A stretch of DNA of 64,000 bases from Firmicutes bacterium UBA6113 (GTDB lineage Bacteria; Bacillota; Clostridia; Tissierellales; Sedimentibacteraceae): the NCBI GenBank assembly GCA_002422545.1, contig DIWF01000034.1:1-64000 (forward strand), in the 5' to 3' direction. Both the position numbers and the translations under genes were made by a program. A model generated the notes under the pieces. That model was not told the DNA's origin. It was given only the letters and a program-made list of their open reading frames with translations, and did no database searches. Positions 18,647 to 25,684 of the stretch are shown piece after piece (position 1 is the first letter of the stretch; each line of letters opens with the position of its first letter).

Positions 18647-18940
18647 ATGAAAAAATTATTTTTGAAAACAGACGGGGGTTTAGTCCCCATTGATGAAAAA
18701 GTTGCCGAAAAATATGATTTGAAGGAAGGAACAAGATCTCCGTTCAACCGATTATGGATTGTTGATGAAAGCGGAAGAACAGGAGATGGAGTCAATGAAA
18801 CATCAAGCCCTGGTGTAGATGAAATGCCTGCAGGTGAAGGGATTGAAGATGATGAGATTGTTGAATTTGAAGAAACGGGAGCAATAATGTCTCAATCAGA
18901 AATTATTGACTTTTCCCACGGAACCGATTCTGATATATGA
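18647..18940 (+). CDS. Small acidic hypothetical protein
   Basis: A 97-residue protein I do not recognise. The N-terminal 45 residues (LKTDGGLVPIDEKVAEKYDL, ending FNRLWIVDESG) look folded; the rest is highly acidic and Gly/Glu-rich without cysteine or membrane segments. It has a clear promoter, an AAGGAG ribosome site and its own GC-rich terminator, so it is a real gene. The glycine-rich gene on the other strand faces it across a structured intergenic region. Confidence 0.75.
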   Translation: MKKLFLKTDGGLVPIDEKVAEKYDLKEGTRSPFNRLWIVDESGRTGDGVNETSSPGVDEMPAGEGIEDDEIVEFEETGAIMSQSEIIDFSHGTDSDI

Positions 18941-18945
18941 GTAAA

Positions 18946-18967
18946 GGGCGCCTGAGCGCCCATTTTT
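18946..18967 (+). terminator. Intrinsic terminator after the small acidic gene
   Basis: GGGCGC/GCGCCC stem, CTGA loop, then ATTTTTT. Confidence 0.9.
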
Positions 18968-18968
18968 T

Positions 18969-19128
18969 ATATGGTAGGAAAGTTCTCTTTCCTATCATAT
19001 AAAAACGAGGATTGCAAAGGACGGGACGTCCTTGCCGTTAATGGGGGTGCGGAGTCTAAAACGCGTATGCGTTTTAACGCCGAAGGGGGACATAGGTCCC
19101 CCTAGCGGAGTTGCGGAGCAACTTTTTT
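18969..19128 (+). ncRNA. GC-rich array of five hairpins, possible structured RNA
   Basis: Five consecutive inverted repeats: 18969-19000 (14-bp stem), 19014-19035 (CGTCC-type stem), 19057-19076 (TAAAACGC/GCGTTTTA), 19084-19103 (AGGGGGAC/GTCCCCCT) and 19109-19123 (AGTTGC/GCAACT) followed by six T, an intrinsic terminator on the plus strand. The part from 19001 is clearly more GC-rich than the genes around it. GCGGAGT occurs twice (19050, 19105). No open reading frame explains it and no promoter was found. It may be a small RNA, a 3' extension of the upstream mRNA or a palindromic repeat element. Confidence 0.45.
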
Positions 19129-19813
19129 ATGAGTTGTTTACTTTGCTGTCTCTGAAAATTAAAACCTTAGTGCCGTCTCCCAAAGTTTGTTCATCCATCT
19201 TCGTGCCATTGACAAAGGTTTCTCCGTTTTCATCAACTTTTATTTCAAGCTTCCTGTTGCCTGTTCCTATGGTGTATGCAGGATATTGTCCGTCGCCGTC
19301 TACATTGCTGTTAATGATTACAACATTGTCAACTACCACAGATGCATAGTTTAGAGATGTTGCGTCACCGCCGGCCCCTCCTGCACCTCCGTTGGCATCT
19401 CCACCTGAAGCAGTTATGCCATCTTCATTTTTCTGAGGTCTTGACTGCTGAAGCTGTTTAATCTGTTCAGTGCCAAGTGCAGCTTCTCCCTCGCCTAATG
19501 CATCAGGTACTGTAGGAATTTCAATGGCTGCTTCAATTTCATTAATAGCCACAGCTATAAGGCCGTATGCCTGTGAAGCACCTCCGCCTTCTCCGCCGTT
19601 GCCGCCGGCACCACCGGCACCTCCTGCAGATGTAGCTGTCTGGCTTATGGTAATTGTTGTGCTGATGTCAATTGTATTGTCGCTGTCAACATCCTCGATG
19701 CTTTGTACTACGTCTTCGTTTTCTTCATTTTCCGGATGTTTACAGCATTCATTGTTTCTTCTCCATGTACCCAAGGTTTCCTGAGTGCTGGGATTGTTAT
19801 ATTTTTTGTACAT
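19127..19813 (-). CDS. Glycine-rich, acidic hypothetical protein
   Basis: A 228-residue protein with two Gly-Gly-Ala blocks (GGAGGAGGNGGEGGG and GGDANGGAGGAGGD), no signal peptide and no membrane segment. A short Cys pair (ECCKH) lies near the N-terminus. The C-terminal 75 residues look like a beta domain (VVVDNVVIINSNVDGDG, then NRKLEIKVDENGETFVNG). The Gly blocks recall spore-coat or surface-appendage proteins, but no family was recognised. The ATG at 19813 follows GGAG by 9 bases; the upstream TTG lies inside that ribosome site and was rejected. Confidence 0.75.
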   Translation of the reverse strand: MYKKYNNPSTQETLGTWRRNNECCKHPENEENEDVVQSIEDVDSDNTIDISTTITISQTATSAGGAGGAGGNGGEGGGASQAYGLIAVAINEIEAAIEIPTVPDALGEGEAALGTEQIKQLQQSRPQKNEDGITASGGDANGGAGGAGGDATSLNYASVVVDNVVIINSNVDGDGQYPAYTIGTGNRKLEIKVDENGETFVNGTKMDEQTLGDGTKVLIFRDSKVNNS

Positions 19814-19928
19814 ATTATCAAACTCCAAATTAATTTACAAGAATCAAGAATCTTGTACAATATTTTATGCACAACATAGTAATTGTGTACAATCATTAGA
19901 AAAATTTTTTAAAAATATAAAAATGATA

Positions 19929-19958
19929 TTGACAATTGAACAGTTATTCAACTATAAT
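19929..19958 (+). promoter_or_regulatory. Promoter of the metal-efflux operon
   Basis: TTGACA (19929-19934), 18-nt spacer, TATAAT (19953-19958). The spacer is almost entirely filled by a CadC-type palindrome. Confidence 0.9.
19936..19951. promoter_or_regulatory. CadC/SmtB-type operator 1
   Basis: TTGAACAGTTATTCAA, of the TGAA-N6-TTCA form used by ArsR/SmtB metal sensors, between -35 and -10. Confidence 0.82.
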
Positions 19959-19969
19959 AAAGATAACAG

Positions 19970-19985
19970 TTGAGCAACTATTCAA
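19970..19985. promoter_or_regulatory. CadC/SmtB-type operator 2
   Basis: TTGAGCAACTATTCAA, a second copy 34 bp from the first, just downstream of the expected transcription start. Confidence 0.75.
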
Positions 19986-20006
19986 CTAAAGAAAGCAGGT
20001 GATTGT

Positions 20007-20366
20007 TTGTCAAAAGATGAAATATTCTGTGACTGTGAAGTGATACACGCAGATGTTCTGGAAGAAGTTAAAACAAGAATGCCAATTGAAGAGGATCTTT
20101 ATGATCTGTCTGATTTTTTCAAGGTTTTAGGAGATAGCACAAGGCTTAAGATAATATCTGCACTTGACGCTCATGAAATGTGTGTGTGCGACATAGCGGT
20201 TTTATTAAACATGACAAAGTCAGCAATTTCTCATCAGCTCAGGTATTTGAAGCAGGCAGATCTTGTGAAGTTCAGAAAAGAAGGTAAGGTAGTTTTCTAT
20301 TCTCTTAAGGATGATCACGTAAAAGACATCTTTGAAATAGGAATGGAACATATTAAAGAAAAATAA
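20007..20366 (+). CDS. ArsR/SmtB-family metal sensor, CadC-like
   Basis: A 119-residue winged-helix repressor. Cysteines 8 and 10 near the N-terminus and the CVC pair (59, 61) at the start of the recognition region match the CadC metal site for cadmium, lead or zinc. The helix MTKSAISHQLRYLKQADLV is the DNA-reading helix. It should repress its own operon through the two palindromes upstream and be released by metal. TTG start at 20007, behind AGGTGA. It leads a three-gene operon with the HMA protein and the P-type ATPase. Confidence 0.93.
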   Translation: MSKDEIFCDCEVIHADVLEEVKTRMPIEEDLYDLSDFFKVLGDSTRLKIISALDAHEMCVCDIAVLLNMTKSAISHQLRYLKQADLVKFRKEGKVVFYSLKDDHVKDIFEIGMEHIKEK

Positions 20367-20387
20367 CACAAAAATTTGGAGGACGTT

Positions 20388-20609
20388 ATGAAAAAGAAAT
20401 TTATGCTTGAAGGCTTGGATTGTGCAAACTGCACAGCAAAAATCGAAAAGGAAGTTAATGCACTAAAGGGAGTGGAAAGTGCATCTGTTAGCTTTATGAC
20501 CACTAAAATGATAATTGAAGGCGATGAGGACAAAATGGCTGATATAATTGTTGCAGCCGAAAAAATAGTGAATAAATACGAACCTCACGTTAAATTTAAA
20601 GCATTATAG
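20388..20609 (+). CDS. Heavy-metal-associated (HMA) domain protein
   Basis: A 73-residue metallochaperone-like domain with the metal motif GLDCANC (C12, C15). Usually this domain is fused to the N-terminus of the ATPase; here it is a separate gene 8 bases before an ATPase that lacks it. It would deliver metal to the pump. The ATG at 20388 follows GGAGG; an upstream TTG in the ribosome site was rejected. Confidence 0.92.
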   Translation: MKKKFMLEGLDCANCTAKIEKEVNALKGVESASVSFMTTKMIIEGDEDKMADIIVAAEKIVNKYEPHVKFKAL

Positions 20610-20617
20610 GAGCACGT

Positions 20618-22459
20618 ATGAAAAGACTTGTTTGGCGGCTTGTATTTAGCTCTATTTTTTTCTCAGCCGCATTAATTATAAATGTTGAAATACTTAAAAT
20701 AATATTTTTTGTTGTGAGCTACCTGTTTGCCGGATATGATGTTGTAATAAGTGCATTTAGAAACATTTTAAGAGGAGATGTGTTTGATGAGAATTTTCTC
20801 ATGGCCGTGGCGTCTCTAGGAGCATTTGCTATAGGTGAAGCTCCCGAAGGTGTTGCTGTAATGTTATTTTATCAGATTGGGGAGCTGTTTCAAAGCTATG
20901 CTGTTGGCCAGTCCAGAAAATCAATAGCAGCATTAATGGACATAAGACCTGACTATGCCAATGTAAAAACCGAAGACGGCCTCGTAGTTATGGATCCAGA
21001 AGAAGTTAAGCCTGGTGACATCATTGTTGTAAAACCGGGAGAAAAGGTTCCTCTTGACGGAATTGTCATTGACGGAAGTTCCATGCTTGATACTTCTGCG
21101 CTTACAGGAGAATCTGTCCCGAGAGATATTACTACAGGAAGCGATATTTTAAGCGGATGCATCAATATCAACGGACTTGTGACTGCAAGAGTCACCAAGG
21201 AATTTGAAGAATCAACAGTGAGTAAAATTCTTGATCTTGTTGAGAATGCAGGAAGCAAGAAGTCTAAATCTGAACAGTTCATAACAAAATTTGCAAGATA
21301 CTACACACCTGCAGTTGTTATAATAGCAGCATTGCTGGCAGTTGTTCCACCATTAATAATTAAAGAAGCAACTTTCAGCCAGTGGATTTACAGAGCACTA
21401 TCATTTCTGGTTGTTTCATGCCCATGCGCACTTGTTATTTCAGTACCTTTAAGCTTCTTCGGTGGAATAGGCGGAGCTAGCAAAAAAGGAATACTTGTAA
21501 AGGGAAGCAATTATCTTGAAGCATTGGCAAACACAGAAATAGTTGTGTTTGATAAGACAGGTACCCTCACAAAGGGAGTTTTCAACGTTCAAGAAATTCA
21601 TCCAGAAGGAATTTCTGAACAGGAGCTGCTTGAACTCACAGCATATGCTGAAAATTACTCAAACCATCCTATTTCATCTTCATTGAAAAGAGCGTATAAA
21701 AATGAAATAAATGCAGAAAGAATATCAAATGTTGAAGAAATTCCAGGACACGGAGTTTCAGCAGTCATAGACTCAAGAAAAGTCGCTGCAGGCAATGTTA
21801 AGCTTATGGAGAAAATGAAGATTGACTACAACAAAAATGAATTTTCAGGAACTGTTGTGCACATGGCAGTTGACGGCATATATGCAGGCCTTATTGTAAT
21901 AGCAGATGAGGTTAAGGAAGATTCAAAAAACGCCATAAGTAAACTTAAAAATATTAATATAAAACAAATTGTAATGCTTACAGGAGACACTTTAAAAGCC
22001 GGAGAAAAGGCAGCAAGGGAGCTTGGACTCCATAAAGTTTATGCGGAACTCCTTCCTGCGGACAAGGTTGAAAAAGTTGAAGAGCTTCTGGCGGAAAAAT
22101 CTCTTAAAGGAAAGCTCGCATTTGTGGGTGACGGAATAAATGATGCTCCGGTATTGGCAAGAGCTGACATAGGAATAGCCATGGGTGGCCTTGGCTCAGA
22201 CGCTGCCATAGAAGCAGCAGATATAGTCATTATGACCGATGAACCATCAAAGATAGCAACTGCAATAAAAATATCACAGAAAACATTGAATATTGCATCT
22301 CAAAACATAATTTTTGCCATAGGAATCAAGCTTGTAATACTTCTTTTATCTGCATTGGGTTATGCTACTATGTGGGCAGCGGTATTTGCCGACGTGGGAG
22401 TTGCAATAATTGCAATATTAAATTCATTCAGAGCACTGAACGTGAAGGATATAGATTAA
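20618..22459 (+). CDS. cadA: Heavy-metal P1B-type ATPase, CadA-like
   Basis: A 613-residue metal-exporting ATPase. It has the membrane metal motif SCPCAL, phosphorylation site DKTGTLTK, TGES loop (LTGESVP), the HP motif (NHPIS) and GDGINDAPVL. The CPC motif and CadC partner point to Zn, Cd, Pb or Co export. It is shorter than typical CadA (about 700) because the HMA domain is encoded separately. Last gene of the operon; a terminator follows. Confidence 0.93.
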   Translation: MKRLVWRLVFSSIFFSAALIINVEILKIIFFVVSYLFAGYDVVISAFRNILRGDVFDENFLMAVASLGAFAIGEAPEGVAVMLFYQIGELFQSYAVGQSRKSIAALMDIRPDYANVKTEDGLVVMDPEEVKPGDIIVVKPGEKVPLDGIVIDGSSMLDTSALTGESVPRDITTGSDILSGCININGLVTARVTKEFEESTVSKILDLVENAGSKKSKSEQFITKFARYYTPAVVIIAALLAVVPPLIIKEATFSQWIYRALSFLVVSCPCALVISVPLSFFGGIGGASKKGILVKGSNYLEALANTEIVVFDKTGTLTKGVFNVQEIHPEGISEQELLELTAYAENYSNHPISSSLKRAYKNEINAERISNVEEIPGHGVSAVIDSRKVAAGNVKLMEKMKIDYNKNEFSGTVVHMAVDGIYAGLIVIADEVKEDSKNAISKLKNINIKQIVMLTGDTLKAGEKAARELGLHKVYAELLPADKVEKVEELLAEKSLKGKLAFVGDGINDAPVLARADIGIAMGGLGSDAAIEAADIVIMTDEPSKIATAIKISQKTLNIASQNIIFAIGIKLVILLLSALGYATMWAAVFADVGVAIIAILNSFRALNVKDID

Positions 22460-22484
22460 AAAAGGGCATGATTGCCTTTTTTTC
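22460..22484 (+). terminator. Intrinsic terminator after cadA
   Basis: A-rich left arm, GGGC/GCC stem, then seven T. Confidence 0.8.
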
Positions 22485-22523
22485 TTTGAAAAATTATAAG
22501 ACATGCAGCTGTTTAATTGATAG

Positions 22524-22552
22524 TTTAAAAATAATGGTACATGTGTTATAAT
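22524..22552 (+). promoter_or_regulatory. Probable promoter of ptb
   Basis: TATAAT at 22547-22552 with an upstream TG (extended -10); the -35 (TTTAAA, 17-nt spacing) is weak. Confidence 0.55.
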
Positions 22553-22591
22553 ATATTTCACAAAGAAGTAGTATAAACCCAGGAGGACAAA

Positions 22592-23497
22592 ATGGAGTTG
22601 AAAAATTTTCAGGAATTGATTGCAAAAGTTCAAAACAATGATTCTAAAAAGAGAGTCGCAGTGGCTGCAGCCCACGACGAACACACTTTAGAGGCTGTTT
22701 TCAGGGCAGCAAAAGATAAACTGGTTGAACCTGTGCTTATCGGAGATAAGGAAAAAATCAAAAAAATATTGAAAAACCTCAATGTTGAATTTGATGAAGA
22801 CTCTATAATCAGCACAAACAGCGATCAGGAAGCTGCTGAAAAAACTGTGGAACTTATAAATGAAAACAAGGCCGATTTCATAATGAAGGGCAAGCTTCAG
22901 ACAGCAGATCTGTTAAAAGCTGTGGTAAACAAGGAAAAAGGCTTGCGAACAGGCAAGGTTATGTCACATGTTGCAATACTTGAAGTTCCAACTTACCATA
23001 AGCTCATTTCAATCACTGACGGTGGAATGATGATGTATCCTGATGTAGAAGAAAAGAAACAGATAATTGAAAATGCAGTTGATGTTTTTCTGGCAATGGG
23101 CTATGAATGTCCTAAGGTTGCAGTGCTGGCAGCAGTTGAAACGGTAAATCCCAAGATGCCTGAAACAGTGGATGCTGATTTGCTTAAAATCATGAACCAG
23201 GAAGGCAAAATCAAGAACTGCCTAGTTGAAGGACCGATTTCCGTGGACCTCACTCTTAACAAAGAATCTGCTGAAATAAAAGGATTCAATTCTCCTGTCA
23301 CAGGTGATGCTGACATTCTTATTGCTCCAAATATCACAACTGGAAACATAATGAGCAAGGCCATACTTGAACTTGCACACGGCAAAATGGCAGGAATGAT
23401 TGTTGGAGCAAAGGTTCCTGTAGTGCTTACTTCAAGGGGAGCAACATCGGAAGAAAAATACCTTTCGCTTGTGTTGTCGGCTTCGGCAGTCAAATAA
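22592..23497 (+). CDS. ptb: Phosphate butyryltransferase
   Basis: A 301-residue phosphotransacylase that swaps CoA for phosphate on short or branched acyl-CoA, giving acyl-phosphate. Family stretches are seen: IMKGKLQTADLLKAVVNKE, SITDGGMMMYPD and the C-terminal IVGAKVPVVLTSR. Cytoplasmic. Its partner kinase (buk) is 4.6 kb downstream, with the regulator and iorAB between, so the two appear to serve the acyl-CoA made by the oxidoreductase. AGGAGG ribosome site; terminator directly behind. Confidence 0.93.
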   Translation: MELKNFQELIAKVQNNDSKKRVAVAAAHDEHTLEAVFRAAKDKLVEPVLIGDKEKIKKILKNLNVEFDEDSIISTNSDQEAAEKTVELINENKADFIMKGKLQTADLLKAVVNKEKGLRTGKVMSHVAILEVPTYHKLISITDGGMMMYPDVEEKKQIIENAVDVFLAMGYECPKVAVLAAVETVNPKMPETVDADLLKIMNQEGKIKNCLVEGPISVDLTLNKESAEIKGFNSPVTGDADILIAPNITTGNIMSKAILELAHGKMAGMIVGAKVPVVLTSRGATSEEKYLSLVLSASAVK

Positions 23498-23504
23498 ATA
23501 ATGT

Positions 23505-23532
23505 ACAGCTGAATTATTCAGCTGTTTTTTTA
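23505..23532 (+). terminator. Intrinsic terminator after ptb
   Basis: Perfect 9-bp stem ACAGCTGAA/TTCAGCTGT, TTA loop, then T7. Confidence 0.92.
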
Positions 23533-23562
23533 TTGTACTGATGAATGATGATGATGTATAAT
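23533..23562 (+). promoter_or_regulatory. Promoter of the PrpR-type regulator gene
   Basis: TTGTAC (23533-23538), 18-nt spacer, TATAAT (23557-23562), right after the ptb terminator. Confidence 0.72.
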
Positions 23563-23586
23563 ATAAAAAACGAATCGGAGAATCAA

Positions 23587-25572
23587 ATGGGAAGAAAAAT
23601 AGGGATTATAGCAAACAATCCGGAGCTTAAAAAAATAATCGAAAAGCTCTATTCGGACAATATAAAAAGCGGCGATATAATCATTGAAACCCTTGATGAG
23701 GATAAAATCGGTGAACAGGGAATGATGCTTGAGAACAAAGGCGTGAAGGCTATTATTGCAAGAAGCGGTGGATATTTTCACACTGTGGGCAAAGTCAGTG
23801 TTCCTGTAATACAGCTTAAAATTTCAACCCTTGATATTTTGTATGCCATAATGACCGCGAAAAAATATAAGAAAGAAGTGGTGCTTGTTCTTTCTCACAT
23901 GGAGAATTTTGACCTCCATGAATGGAATGAGCTGATAAATTGCGGCGTTACTATTGAAAAATTTGACCATCAGGACAAAATTGAAGGAATTATAAGCAGC
24001 TATGTATTTGCAGGACGAGACGTTGTAATAGTTGGCGGAGGAATTCCATGCAAAGTAGCTCAAAATTACAACTTAAACTTTGTGCATATTTCAGCCAGTG
24101 ACGATTCCATACACGATGCAGTGGCAAGGGCATGGGAAATAGTTGACAGCCTATATGAGCAGAAATACAAAAATGAAGTCCTTAAAACAACACTTGACGG
24201 CGTCCATGATGCAGTATTGGCTGTGGACAGAGAAGGAAAAATAATTTTGTACAATCAGCGTGCCCATGAGCTTCTTAAAAAGGACCAATACAATGTGCTG
24301 GGAAGAAATCTATCAGATGTTTTTCCGGAGCTTAGTACCATAAATGATGTTTTAAAAACAAGGACCAACATTAACAATCAAATAATGCAGCTGAAAAGGG
24401 TTGTGGTTACAGCAAACATATCAATGCTTGAAATAGAAAACCATGCAGTTGGTGTTATATGTTCATTCCAAGACATAACTAAACTGCAGAATTTGGAAAA
24501 GAAAATACGATATGAAATGAACAAAAAAGGTCTTGTTGCCAAATTTAAATTCAATGATATAATTGCAGCAGATTCTGCCATGAAGGAAACATTGGTAAAG
24601 GCCGTTAAAATAGGAATGTCGGACAGCACTGCCATAATTTACGGCGAATCCGGAACAGGCAAGGAAATGATGGCTCAGAGTATACACAATATAAGCGACC
24701 GCAAGGATGAACCTTTCGTGGCAATAAATTGTGCTGCTTTGACTGAGAGCCTTCTTGAAAGCGAGTTGTTCGGGTATGAAGAAGGATCATTTACGGGAGC
24801 CAGAAAGGGAGGGAAGCCCGGACTCTTTGAACTTGCTCACGGAGGTACAATATTCCTTGATGAAATAAACAGTGTGTCCTTGAATCTTCAGTCTAAGCTT
24901 CTCAGGGTACTTGAAGAAAAGGAAGTTATGCGAATAGGTTCTGATTATGTTATTCCTCTTGATGTAAGAATATTGACTGCTGCCAATGAAAGTCTCAAAG
25001 ACAAAATCAAGGACGGAAGTTTCAGGAGAGATTTGTTCTACAGGCTAAACATACTTGAACTTCACATTCCGCCGTTAAGACAAAGAAAAAAAGACATACT
25101 TCCTCTTTTCAAACATTATTTGGTTGAGTTTGCAGAGGAGGGACAAGTCCCGGCAATAAGTTCAGAGTTTGAAGAAAAGCTTATTTCATATTTATGGCCG
25201 GGCAATGTGAGAGAACTTAAGAATATTACCAAACGATATGTTATTTTCGGAGAATTTGATCTGGACTGCGGAGGAGCAACGACAGACTTCAAAAGGGACA
25301 ATGAAGTATTTGAAGCTGAAGGAACAAAAGAAACAGAAGAGACAGAAGAAATAGAAGAGACCGAAGTAAAAAGAGAAAAAACAAAAAACATAGTACTGGA
25401 CCTGAAGGAAATCGATAGATATATTGAAAATAAAGTCATCACCATGTTGGAAGAACAGGGTATGTCAAAAAATGATATTGCAAAGATGCTTGGTATAAGC
25501 AGGTCTTCCTTGTGGAACAAAATAAACTCAGGAAAAGATGTTCAAAAAATAAAACAACGTACAGAAATTTGA
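23587..25572 (+). CDS. Sigma-54-dependent activator with PrpR N-terminal and PAS domains
   Basis: A 661-residue enhancer-binding protein. PrpR-type sensor domain (about 1-190), PAS (about 200-310), AAA+ (about 330-560) with Walker A GESGTGKE, contact loop GSFTGA and FLDEINS, a charged linker of Glu/Thr repeats, and a Fis-type helix-turn-helix. PrpR-type domains sense small acyl or keto-acid metabolites. The next operon (iorAB-buk) has a -24/-12 site, so it is the likely target. The ATG at 23587 follows GGAG; an upstream ATG run lies inside the promoter and was rejected. The GSFTGA loop is a common variant of GAFTGA. Confidence 0.92.
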   Translation: MGRKIGIIANNPELKKIIEKLYSDNIKSGDIIIETLDEDKIGEQGMMLENKGVKAIIARSGGYFHTVGKVSVPVIQLKISTLDILYAIMTAKKYKKEVVLVLSHMENFDLHEWNELINCGVTIEKFDHQDKIEGIISSYVFAGRDVVIVGGGIPCKVAQNYNLNFVHISASDDSIHDAVARAWEIVDSLYEQKYKNEVLKTTLDGVHDAVLAVDREGKIILYNQRAHELLKKDQYNVLGRNLSDVFPELSTINDVLKTRTNINNQIMQLKRVVVTANISMLEIENHAVGVICSFQDITKLQNLEKKIRYEMNKKGLVAKFKFNDIIAADSAMKETLVKAVKIGMSDSTAIIYGESGTGKEMMAQSIHNISDRKDEPFVAINCAALTESLLESELFGYEEGSFTGARKGGKPGLFELAHGGTIFLDEINSVSLNLQSKLLRVLEEKEVMRIGSDYVIPLDVRILTAANESLKDKIKDGSFRRDLFYRLNILELHIPPLRQRKKDILPLFKHYLVEFAEEGQVPAISSEFEEKLISYLWPGNVRELKNITKRYVIFGEFDLDCGGATTDFKRDNEVFEAEGTKETEETEEIEETEVKREKTKNIVLDLKEIDRYIENKVITMLEEQGMSKNDIAKMLGISRSSLWNKINSGKDVQKIKQRTEI

Positions 25573-25593
25573 ACAATATTATAATGTTTTAGA

Positions 25594-25624
25594 GCTTAAA
25601 ATTATGAAAATCATGATTTTAAGC
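25594..25624. promoter_or_regulatory. Hairpin or activator site upstream of iorA
   Basis: Arms 25594-25606 and 25612-25624 pair along 13 bp with one G-T pair and a 5-nt loop, followed by CTTTATTTTTT. It could end the regulator transcript, or serve as a bound palindrome only 10 bp before the sigma-54 promoter; the terminator reading is simpler. Confidence 0.65.
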
Positions 25625-25633
25625 CTTTATTTT

Positions 25634-25650
25634 TTGGCATGAATGTTGCT
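25634..25650 (+). promoter_or_regulatory. Sigma-54 (-24/-12) promoter of iorA
   Basis: TTGGCATGAATGTTGCT: GG (25636-25637) and GC (25648-25649) with 10 nt between and a consensus TTGCT -12 element. Its first 11 bases equal those of the site at 10958. Confidence 0.9.
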
Positions 25651-25684
25651 ACTCATATAAGCAGAAAAATAAAGGAGCGTTAAA

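Noticed and set aside
19032..19784. Plus-strand frames with Pro- and Ser-rich residues opposite the glycine-rich gene
   Set aside because: The Pro/Ala-rich pattern is the complement of the Gly-rich codons; the minus-strand gene has a ribosome site.
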